From an uncultured Rhodocyclaceae bacterium (GTDB lineage Bacteria > Pseudomonadota > Gammaproteobacteria > Burkholderiales > Rhodocyclaceae), in contig CAKQRL010000011.1 of NCBI GenBank assembly GCA_934271525.1, positions 5,232 to 69,231 on the forward strand: a stretch of DNA of 64,000 nucleotides, written 5' to 3'. Shown here piece by piece: positions 42,594 to 50,627 of the stretch (position 1 is its first letter; the number at the start of each line of letters is the position of its first letter). Made by a program: the position numbers and the translations under genes. The notes beneath the pieces were generated by a model. The model did not search any database. It worked only from the letters and a program-made list of their open reading frames with translations, and was not told where the DNA came from.

Positions 42594-44251
42594 AGTTTGA
42601 AACATTTAAAATCCCGCTTTTAATTTTTGTGGCGGCTTTGTTTTTCTACGCTTATTTATTCGGTTGGAATACTTTAAATCCCACTTATACCGCATGGTTG
42701 TGGAAGGGTGGAATTTCGGCGCAAAATTATTTTGGTTGGGCGTTTTTTAGAATGGACCCGTGGCTTTGGCCGCCCGGTGCCATTGAATCCTTTAATATTT
42801 CGCAAAAAACCTCTATCGGCTTAACGGATGCCATTCCGTTATGGGCATTTTTCTTTAAACTTTTCAAGTTTTTATTGCCCGACACTTTTCAATATTTGGG
42901 TTGGTTTTTATTTTCTAATGTTTTTTTAACGGGATTATTTGCATATTTCATTGCCAAAAAAATCACAGATAGTTTAATTTTGCAATTATTTTTTGTTTTG
43001 TTTTTATTATTAAGTCCTCCTTTTTTATTTCGCCTGCACTGGAACCCGGCATTGAGTTCGCATTGGTTGATTTTGGCATCGTTTTTATTTTATTTATCCC
43101 CTTGGCGTTTTATTCCTTGGGCTATTTTAATTGCCGTTGCTTCTTTGATGCATCCGTATTTGTTGGCAATGGTGATGACAATTTTAATTTTTAAACTATT
43201 TTCTTCTAAAAATATTCCTTTTAAAAAACGTTTATTAGAATGTTTTTTGTTTTTTATTTTATCCATTGAATTACTTTATATTACAGGCTATTTTGTTGGC
43301 GGCGGTTCACTTGAAGATTTAGGTTTTGGATTCAACCAATTAAATTTGATGGGGTTGTTGGATGGTTATTTGTTTAATCAACCTTTATTATTTTTTGAAT
43401 GGGATTTGGATAATGAAGAAGGCTCACAATATTTAGGCTTTGGTGTGATTTTATTAGCCTTGTTGGCATTTATTTTGTGGCTTAAAAATATTAAAACGCA
43501 TCAATCTTTTTTTGGGAAAAATGCTTTTTCTTTGTGGTTGTGCGTGATTTTGCTAACAATTTTTGCGCTTGCCACACCTATTCGTTTTTTAAATACCGAA
43601 TTATTTTCCGTGCCTATTTATGATATGCCGCTTTTAAAACAACTCTCTGGCATTTTCCGTGCAAGCGGGCGTTTTGGCTGGCCGTTGTTTTATTTGTTGA
43701 ATATGGTTATTTTTGCAACGCTTTTTAAATATGTGTCGAAAAAGATTTTAATTATTTTATTATCGTTAACCTTTATTATTCAAATTGTAGATTTATCGCC
43801 CAAATTAAAATTTATGCACGATACCAACCACACTTATTTGGAACCGCTTTTATCTGATGAATGGCAAGCCATTGCCAAAGAAGGTGCGAATGTTATTGTT
43901 ATTCCATCTTCCGAAGTTTATCAAATGGAGCGTGATAATCGCTTGCATATTACTTGGCAGCATTATATTCCGCCGGCTTTTTATGTGGCATTTTTTGCTT
44001 ATAAAAACAAAATGCGCACCAATTATGCGCACAGCAGCCGTTTGAATTTAGAAGAATGGCACCGTTTTATGAATTACCACGTTAAACTTTTAATAGAAGG
44101 AAAACCTGCAAAAAATACCATTTATGTATTTTTTGATGAAATACCAATGGCACAATTAAAAGAATTATTACCTGAAAATATATTTAAACGTTTGATTGTT
44201 ATCAACGAATACCCTGTTTTACCTATTTGCAAGAATTGTGAAAATGAATAA
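42590..44251 (+). CDS. Large polytopic membrane protein, copy 2 of the triplet
   Basis: 553 residues. Same block order as copy 1: GLTDAIPLWAFFFKLF, LSPPFLFRLHWNPALSSHWLI, MHPYLLAMVMTILIF, FRASGRFGWPLFYLLN, and an ENTIYVFF-like segment near the end (KNTIYVFFDEI). The first-loop WPPGAIESFN is shared with copy 3. Divergent from copy 1 over most of its length, so this is an old duplication. Overlaps copy 3 (ATGAATAA). Confidence 0.65.
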   Translation: MKFETFKIPLLIFVAALFFYAYLFGWNTLNPTYTAWLWKGGISAQNYFGWAFFRMDPWLWPPGAIESFNISQKTSIGLTDAIPLWAFFFKLFKFLLPDTFQYLGWFLFSNVFLTGLFAYFIAKKITDSLILQLFFVLFLLLSPPFLFRLHWNPALSSHWLILASFLFYLSPWRFIPWAILIAVASLMHPYLLAMVMTILIFKLFSSKNIPFKKRLLECFLFFILSIELLYITGYFVGGGSLEDLGFGFNQLNLMGLLDGYLFNQPLLFFEWDLDNEEGSQYLGFGVILLALLAFILWLKNIKTHQSFFGKNAFSLWLCVILLTIFALATPIRFLNTELFSVPIYDMPLLKQLSGIFRASGRFGWPLFYLLNMVIFATLFKYVSKKILIILLSLTFIIQIVDLSPKLKFMHDTNHTYLEPLLSDEWQAIAKEGANVIVIPSSEVYQMERDNRLHITWQHYIPPAFYVAFFAYKNKMRTNYAHSSRLNLEEWHRFMNYHVKLLIEGKPAKNTIYVFFDEIPMAQLKELLPENIFKRLIVINEYPVLPICKNCENE

Positions 44252-45806
44252 TTTCCAAAAAATTTTAAAGTTTACCGTGGAAAATAAGAGTTTTATTTTT
44301 ATTATTTTATTTGCTTTTTTGTTTGACGGTTATTTGATTGGTTGGGCAAGTTTAAACCCTTACAATTTCTTTTATGTGGGCGATGGCGACCACACTTGCC
44401 ACCATTTGGCGTGGGTGTTTTTTCAAAATGAACCATGGCACTGGCCGCCGGGCGCCATTGAAACGCAAAATATCGCTGCGCGAACCAGCATTGGTTTAAC
44501 CGATTCTCTGCCGCTTGTTGCCTTTATTCTCAAAGCATTGGGGCTAGCAGGCAATTTCCAATATTTGGGTTTGTGGCAACTTTCTTGCCTTATTTTGATG
44601 GGCGTTTTTGGTGTGCTTTTTGCGCGGCAATGGACAAATTCTTCTGCCTTGCAATGTTTAACCGCCGCTTTTTTGATAATTGCTCCCGTGTTGCTTTTGC
44701 GTTTGGTGTGGCAAAGCGCGCTCTCGGCGCAATGGTTAATTGTTGCATCGCTTTATTTTTACCAAAAACCGTGGCGTTTTGCGCCTTGGGCGGTTTTGGT
44801 GGGTATGGTTGCTTTAATACATCCTTATTTGATGGCGATGGTATTGCCGATTGCTTTATTCAAAGCCGCATTTTCAAAAAAATGGTGGGCGATTGTTTGC
44901 TTTTTGGCGCTCTCTTTAATGCTTGTTTATTTGGCAGGGTATTTTGAAGGCAATAGTTTGCAAGATCACGGCTTTGGCTACGCGCGTGCGCGTTTTTATT
45001 CTTTTTTTCGTCCGGAACTTTCTGAATTTTCGCTTTTTTTGGGGTTTGGCGTTTTGGCGCTGACGGTGATTTTGGCGATTTCTCGTTTTTTTTATAAAAA
45101 CAAAATTCAATTTTTATCAAAAGAATCCAAGGGTTTATGCTTGTGCGTTTTTTTGATTTTGGTTTTTGCGATGCTCACGCCCAGGTTTGGGCATTGGTGG
45201 CTTTTGGGTGATTTGGGCAATACTTTTCGCATCAATGGGCGTTTTGGTTGGGTGTTTGTTTATTTTTTCACGCTTTTTGTGTGTGCGGGCATTATCCAAA
45301 CCTTTTCCAAAAAAATTGCCATTTTTTTGTTGGCAGGCGCTTTTTTGTGGCAAATCAGCAGTTTGCATCCTTGGCACAATGTTTATGCTGAAAATGTCAA
45401 AATTATGGCAGAGCGCCGCGCCAACCCAAGAGCGCCAATGCTGGCAATGACTGAATTGCAAACTTATGCCCAAAATGCAAAAACGCTGATAATTTTTAAA
45501 AACTCTGAAATTGTGCCAAGTGTTTGGTGGGATTATGTTTTTGGCGCTTTGCCTTTTGCGCGTTATGCGGCCAATCACCAACTGCAAACAAATTTTTTGT
45601 GCCAAGCCAGGCCAGATAGAAAAGGCGCTTTTGCCTTTCAAAATCAAATCTTTGAAGATTTAAAAAATGGCAAGCGCGATGTTCAAACGCTGTATGTTTT
45701 TTTGAATGATTATTCTGCGGAATTTTTAAAAGAAAATTTACCGCCTGAAATTGCTGCTGATTTGGTGTTTTTTGAAAAATACACCCTTTTGCCAACCAAA
45801 AATTAA
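44244..45806 (+). CDS. Large polytopic membrane protein, copy 3 of the triplet
   Basis: 520 residues from the ATG at 44244. GLTDSLPLVAFILKAL, IAPVLLLRLVWQSALSAQWLI, IHPYLMAMVLPIALF and FRINGRFGWVFVYFF align with copies 1 and 2, and the C-terminal VQTLYVFLNDYSAEFLKENLPPEI matches their ends. G+C is higher than in copies 1 and 2. A repeat copy encodes FTVE near residue 11, before the first membrane helix. Confidence 0.65.
   Translation: MNNFQKILKFTVENKSFIFIILFAFLFDGYLIGWASLNPYNFFYVGDGDHTCHHLAWVFFQNEPWHWPPGAIETQNIAARTSIGLTDSLPLVAFILKALGLAGNFQYLGLWQLSCLILMGVFGVLFARQWTNSSALQCLTAAFLIIAPVLLLRLVWQSALSAQWLIVASLYFYQKPWRFAPWAVLVGMVALIHPYLMAMVLPIALFKAAFSKKWWAIVCFLALSLMLVYLAGYFEGNSLQDHGFGYARARFYSFFRPELSEFSLFLGFGVLALTVILAISRFFYKNKIQFLSKESKGLCLCVFLILVFAMLTPRFGHWWLLGDLGNTFRINGRFGWVFVYFFTLFVCAGIIQTFSKKIAIFLLAGAFLWQISSLHPWHNVYAENVKIMAERRANPRAPMLAMTELQTYAQNAKTLIIFKNSEIVPSVWWDYVFGALPFARYAANHQLQTNFLCQARPDRKGAFAFQNQIFEDLKNGKRDVQTLYVFLNDYSAEFLKENLPPEIAADLVFFEKYTLLPTKN
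44270..44281 (+). repeat. Motif inside copy 3, near its 5' end
   Basis: Exact GTTTACCGTGGA read as FTVE, preceded by an A-rich stretch. Confidence 0.87.
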
Positions 45807-45808
45807 AA

Positions 45809-45873
45809 TCCATGGTCAACGTTTTATTTTTTTGAAAAATAATTTTTGAAAAAAATTTTATGTTGACCGTGGA
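45809..45873. repeat. Expanded inverted pair, 65 bp, with a doubled centre
   Basis: Arms 45809-45820 (one mismatch, TCCATGG) and 45862-45873. The T7GA5 centre is present twice in tandem, making the spacing 53 instead of 39. It closes the polysaccharide cluster. Confidence 0.85.
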
Positions 45874-45965
45874 AAATTGGTTTTCATCAAAATCCGCGCA
45901 TTTGCAAACAAGGCGGCTTTTTTTAAGTTATATTGACAAGCCCAACAACATTTACCAAAACCACC

Positions 45966-46766
45966 ATGTGCGAACTTTTAGGAATGAATTGCAATGTGCC
46001 AACCGACATTTGCTTTTCTTTTACCGGCTTTCGTGAGCGCGGCGGCGCAACCAATGTTCACGCCGATGGCTGGGGCATCGCCTTTTTTGAAGGACAAGGC
46101 GCAAGGCTTTTTTTGGACCCCACGCCCAGCGCCAAATCGCCTTTGGCAGAATGGGTGAAGGCTTATCCCATTCATTCAACCAACGTCATCGCGCATATTC
46201 GCAAAGCCACCAAAGGCGCGGTTGGTTTGGAAAATACGCATCCTTTTTGCCGCGAATTGTGGGGGCGTTATTGGATTTTTGCGCACAATGGCGATTTGAA
46301 AAATTTTTATCCAACTTTCAATGGTAGTGTTTTGCCCGTTGGCAAAACCGATTCTGAGCGCGCATTTTGTTTGATTTTGCAAACCTTGCGCGCGCGTTTT
46401 CACAAGGCGCCAAGTGAAGAAGCACTTTTTGAAAGCATTTGCCAAATCACTTTGGAAATTGCCGAATTTGGCGAGTGCAATTTTTTGCTCTCGCAAGGCG
46501 ATTCACTTTTTGCGCACGCATCAACGCGTCTTTCTTACATTGTGCGGCAAGCGCCTTTTCAAACGGCGCATTTAAAAGACCAAGATTTAAGCGTGGATTT
46601 TCAAAAAGTGACCAACGACACCGACCGCGTGGCAATTGTGGCAACGCTTCCTTTAACCGATGATGAAATTTGGAATGAAATTCCCGCGGGCACTTTGTGT
46701 GAATTTAAAGATGGCGCTTTGATTCGCCAAGCCAAAACCAAAGTTGGCGTGCGCGCAACGCCTTAA
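45966..46766 (+). CDS. Class II glutamine amidotransferase (YafJ family)
   Basis: 266 residues starting MCELLGMNCNVP; Cys2 is the N-terminal nucleophile after Met removal, which fixes the start at 45966. HADGWGIAFFEG, HIRKATKGAVGLENTHPF and WIFAHNGDL are Ntn glutaminase motifs. No synthase domain is fused, so the acceptor is unknown. No strong ribosome-binding site is visible. Confidence 0.9.
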   Translation: MCELLGMNCNVPTDICFSFTGFRERGGATNVHADGWGIAFFEGQGARLFLDPTPSAKSPLAEWVKAYPIHSTNVIAHIRKATKGAVGLENTHPFCRELWGRYWIFAHNGDLKNFYPTFNGSVLPVGKTDSERAFCLILQTLRARFHKAPSEEALFESICQITLEIAEFGECNFLLSQGDSLFAHASTRLSYIVRQAPFQTAHLKDQDLSVDFQKVTNDTDRVAIVATLPLTDDEIWNEIPAGTLCEFKDGALIRQAKTKVGVRATP

Positions 46767-46804
46767 AATTTTTCAAGCGTTTTGTTTTTTTAATTTTAAA
46801 AAAA

Positions 46805-46816
46805 TCCACGGTCAAC
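46805..46816 (-). repeat. Solo motif between the amidotransferase and metH
   Basis: Exact TCCACGGTCAAC, with T/A-rich sequence following but no second arm. No cobalamin riboswitch is visible in this short gap. Confidence 0.85.
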
Positions 46817-46864
46817 TTAAAAAAAATTTCAAATTTTTTTCAAATCAACTGATATTCAAAAAAA

Positions 46865-49800
46865 ATGCAAACAGACCAAACCGCACTTTTAAAAGAACTT
46901 TTGCAACAACGCATTTTGATTTTGGATGGCGCCATGGGCACGATGATTCAGCGCCACCATTTGCAAGAAGAAGATTACCGCGGCAAGCGTTTTATCCAAC
47001 ACAAAAGCGACTTAAAAGGCAACAACGATTTGTTGCTTTTAACCCAACCGCAAATTATTGCCGATATTCATCGCGCTTATTTAGAAGCCGGCGCGGATAT
47101 TATTGAAACCTGCACCTTTAACGCCAATCGTTTTTCCCAAGCGGATTACCATTTGGAAGAATGGGTTGCCGAATTGAATTTCATGGGTGCCAAAATTGCC
47201 CGCCAATTGTGCGATGAATTTAACCAACAAACGCCCGAAAAACCGCGCTTTGTGGCGGGCGTTTTGGGGCCAACGGGCAAAACGCTTTCTATTTCGCCCG
47301 ATATGAACGACCCGGCTTTTCGCAATATTACATTTGATGAATTGCTTGCCGCTTATGAAGAATCTGCTGAAAATTTAATCCAAGGCGGCGCGGATATTTT
47401 GCTCATTGAAACCGTTTTTGATACGTTAAACGCCAAAGCCGCCGTTGTTGCCATAGAAAATGTTTTTTTGCGTTTGCAAGCGCGCTTGCCGATTATGATA
47501 TCCGGCACCATCACCGATGCTTCGGGCAGAACTTTATCTGGCCAAACTGCCCAAGCTTTTTGGAATTCTTTAAGGCATTCCAAACCGCTTTCTTTTGGTT
47601 TTAATTGCGCATTGGGCGCCAAAGAAATGCGCGCGCACATTGCCCAAATTGCCCAAATTTGCGATTGTTTTGTATCGGCGCATCCCAATGCTGGTTTGCC
47701 CAATGCCTTTGGCGGTTACGATGAAACGCCTGAAATGTTGGCAAACGATTTACAAGAATGGGCGCAAAGCGGCATTGTCAACATTTTGGGCGGTTGTTGC
47801 GGCACCACGCCTGAACATATTTTGGCAATCCATCAAGCGGTTAAAAACAAAACACCACGCGAAATTCCCACAATCAAGCCAGAATTGCGTTTGTCGGGTT
47901 TGGAAGCCTTTAACGTGAATGAAAAATCGCTTTTTGTGAATGTGGGCGAACGCACGAACGTTACCGGCTCCAAAGCCTTTGCCAAAATGATTATTGAAGA
48001 GCGCTATGTGGATGCCATTAGCGTTGCGCGCCAGCAAGTTGAAAACGGCGCACAAATTATTGACATCAATATGGATGAAGCCATGTTGGATGCGCCTTAC
48101 GCTATGCGGCATTTTTTAAATTTAATTGCATCTGAACCCGACATTGCGCGCGTGCCCGTGATGATAGATTCTTCCAACTGGCAAGTATTGGAAGTCGGCT
48201 TAAAATGCTTGCAAGGCAAAGGCATTGTCAATTCCATTTCCTTAAAAGAAGGCGAAGAAAAATTTTTGCACCACGCCCGCATTTGCCAAAAATACGGCGC
48301 GGCAGCCGTTGTGATGGCATTTGATGAAAAAGGGCAAGCCGATAGTTTTGAACGCAAAAAAGAAATTTGCGCGCGCGCTTACCAACTTTTAACCCAAAAT
48401 GGTTTTCCAGCCGAAGACATTATTTTTGACCCCAATGTTTTTGCCATTGCCACAGGTTTGGCTGAACACAATCATTATGCGGTGGATTTTATTGAAGCGG
48501 TGGCGTGGATTAAGCAAAACTTGCCGCACGCGTGGGTATCTGGCGGCATTTCCAATGTTTCGTTTAGTTTTCGCGGCAACAATTTGATGCGCGAAGCCAT
48601 TCACACGGTTTTTCTCAAATATGCCATTGAAAACGGCTTAACCATGGGCATTGTCAATGCTGGAATGCTCGGCATTTATGATGATTTAGAAAAAAATTTA
48701 AAGTTGACCGTGGAAAATGCGGTTTTGGATAAAAATCCAGAAGCCGCCGATGCTTTATTGGAATTGGCGCAAAATTTAAAAGGCGATTCCCAACATTCCA
48801 AAACCCAACAAGCGGATTTGTCTTGGCGCACATTGCCCGTAGAAGAGCGCATTTCTTACGCCTTGGTCAAAGGAATGACCGATTTTATTCAAATGGATAC
48901 CGAAGAATGCCGCGTGCAATTTTTAGAAAAAAATCTGCCGCCCTTAAATGTGATTGAAGGGCCATTGATGGCGGGAATGAACACCGTTGGCGAATTGTTT
49001 GGTCAAGGCAAAATGTTTTTGCCGCAAGTGGTGAAATCCGCCCGCGTGATGAAAGAAGCCGTGGCGCATTTGTTGCCGTTTATTGAAGCAGACAAAGAAA
49101 AAGCGCAATCCAAAGGCAAAATTTTGCTGGCAACCGTCAAAGGCGATGTGCATGATATTGGCAAAAACATTGTGGGCGTGGTGTTGGGTTGCAATGGTTA
49201 TGAAGTGATTGACTTGGGCGTGATGGTGCCGTGCGAAACCATTTTGGATGAAGCCCAAAAACACCAAGTGGATATCATCGGTTTGTCGGGTTTAATTACG
49301 CCATCCTTAGAAGAAATGGTTTTTGTGGCAAGCGAAATGGCGCGGCTAAAAATGCCGCAACCGCTTTTAATTGGTGGGGCAACCACATCGCGCGCGCATA
49401 CGGCAATTAAAATTGCGCCAGCCAACCCCGAAGGGTGCGTGGTTTATGTGCGCGATGCTTCGCAATCGGTAGGCGTTGCCACGCAATTGCTTTCAAAAAC
49501 GCATTCGGCTTTGTTTAAAGCTCAAAACAAAAAAATGCAACAACAAACCGCGCGCGATTATGCCCAGAAAAAAAGCGCCACCTTAATTTCCCTTGAAGAA
49601 GCGCGCCAAAATCCACAACCTTTTGGCGATTTTGTGCCCACCACGCCGAATTTTTTAGGACGCCAAATTATTGATTTTGATTTGAAAACGCTTTGTGATT
49701 TCATTGATTGGTCGCCTTTTTTTGCTTCTTGGGATATTGCTGGAAAATACCCGCAAATTTTTAATCACCCACAAAAAGGCAAAGTGGCAAAAGAATTGTT

Positions 49801-50527
49801 TTTTGATGCCCAAAAAATGTTATCCCAACTGGTAGAAGAAAAATGGCTTAGCGCCCGCGCGGTTTTGGGAATTTATCCTGCCCAGCGCCAAGGCGATGAT
49901 ATTGTTTTTTACCAAAACAACCAACGCCGCCAAACGCTTTGCACCATTTTGGGATTGCGCCAGCAACACAAGCAACCCAAAGGACATTTTAATACGGCGC
50001 TTTGCGATTTTATTGGTGCGCAAGAAACGCCCGATTTTGCGGCGATGTTTGCCTTAACCGCTGGATTAAACATTGACGAACATTTGCAAGATTTTACCGG
50101 CGATGATTACAACCAAATTTTATTAAAAGCCTTGGCAGACCGCTTGGCAGAAGCGGCGGCGGAATTTTTGCATTTTCAAGTGCGCACCCAATTTTGGGGT
50201 TATGCGCCCAATGAAACCTTAAACAACGAACATTTGATTGCGGAAAAATTCCAAGGCATACGCCCGGCGCCCGGTTATGCCGCTTGCCCCGACCACAGCC
50301 AAAAACGGCGCATTTTTGCCGCATTAAATGCCAATGAAATTGGAATGACTTTAACCGAATCAACCGCAATGCAACCCGCGGCTTCCGTTTGCGGCTTGAT
50401 GATTGCGCACCCTTTGGTGCGTTATTTTGCCATTCCCAAAATTGGAGAAGACCAATTGTTGGATTGGGCAGCGCGCGCAAAAATGGCTGAACAAGAAGCA
50501 CGCAAATGGCTCGCCCCGATTTTGTAA
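46865..50527 (+). CDS. metH: Cobalamin-dependent methionine synthase
   Basis: 1220 residues, the full four-module enzyme. Homocysteine domain with the zinc cysteines (FNCALG near 245 and GGCCGTTPEH near 306), pterin domain (FVNVGERTNVTGSKAF), cobalamin domain with GDVHDIGKNIVGVVLGCNGYEV (lower-ligand His near 762), and the SAM reactivation domain (RPAPGYAACPDH near 1133). Needs B12. The repeat at 48703-48714 encodes LTVE in the linker between pterin and cobalamin domains, with the same length as E. coli MetH from memory. Confidence 0.96.
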   Translation: MQTDQTALLKELLQQRILILDGAMGTMIQRHHLQEEDYRGKRFIQHKSDLKGNNDLLLLTQPQIIADIHRAYLEAGADIIETCTFNANRFSQADYHLEEWVAELNFMGAKIARQLCDEFNQQTPEKPRFVAGVLGPTGKTLSISPDMNDPAFRNITFDELLAAYEESAENLIQGGADILLIETVFDTLNAKAAVVAIENVFLRLQARLPIMISGTITDASGRTLSGQTAQAFWNSLRHSKPLSFGFNCALGAKEMRAHIAQIAQICDCFVSAHPNAGLPNAFGGYDETPEMLANDLQEWAQSGIVNILGGCCGTTPEHILAIHQAVKNKTPREIPTIKPELRLSGLEAFNVNEKSLFVNVGERTNVTGSKAFAKMIIEERYVDAISVARQQVENGAQIIDINMDEAMLDAPYAMRHFLNLIASEPDIARVPVMIDSSNWQVLEVGLKCLQGKGIVNSISLKEGEEKFLHHARICQKYGAAAVVMAFDEKGQADSFERKKEICARAYQLLTQNGFPAEDIIFDPNVFAIATGLAEHNHYAVDFIEAVAWIKQNLPHAWVSGGISNVSFSFRGNNLMREAIHTVFLKYAIENGLTMGIVNAGMLGIYDDLEKNLKLTVENAVLDKNPEAADALLELAQNLKGDSQHSKTQQADLSWRTLPVEERISYALVKGMTDFIQMDTEECRVQFLEKNLPPLNVIEGPLMAGMNTVGELFGQGKMFLPQVVKSARVMKEAVAHLLPFIEADKEKAQSKGKILLATVKGDVHDIGKNIVGVVLGCNGYEVIDLGVMVPCETILDEAQKHQVDIIGLSGLITPSLEEMVFVASEMARLKMPQPLLIGGATTSRAHTAIKIAPANPEGCVVYVRDASQSVGVATQLLSKTHSALFKAQNKKMQQQTARDYAQKKSATLISLEEARQNPQPFGDFVPTTPNFLGRQIIDFDLKTLCDFIDWSPFFASWDIAGKYPQIFNHPQKGKVAKELFFDAQKMLSQLVEEKWLSARAVLGIYPAQRQGDDIVFYQNNQRRQTLCTILGLRQQHKQPKGHFNTALCDFIGAQETPDFAAMFALTAGLNIDEHLQDFTGDDYNQILLKALADRLAEAAAEFLHFQVRTQFWGYAPNETLNNEHLIAEKFQGIRPAPGYAACPDHSQKRRIFAALNANEIGMTLTESTAMQPAASVCGLMIAHPLVRYFAIPKIGEDQLLDWAARAKMAEQEARKWLAPIL
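48703..48714 (+). repeat. Motif inside metH
   Basis: Exact GTTGACCGTGGA preceded by A7, read as LTVE. It lies in a helix shared by all MetH proteins. Confidence 0.9.
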
Positions 50528-50577
50528 ATTTTTTTTTTTGATTTTTAAATTTTTAAATGAATACAATTTAAAAAAAA

Positions 50578-50627
50578 TCCACGGTCAACGTCAATTTTTT
50601 TGAAAAAAACAATTGGTTTACCGTGGA
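50578..50627. repeat. GTTNACCGTGGA inverted pair, 50 bp, at the 3' side of the R-M gene
   Basis: Arms 50578-50589 and 50616-50627 between the convergent metH and restriction-modification genes. The second arm ends one base before the R-M stop codon. Confidence 0.9.

Noticed and set aside
46767..46864. Cobalamin riboswitch before metH
   Set aside because: The gap is under 100 bases and shows only a repeat half-element; no B12 box was seen.
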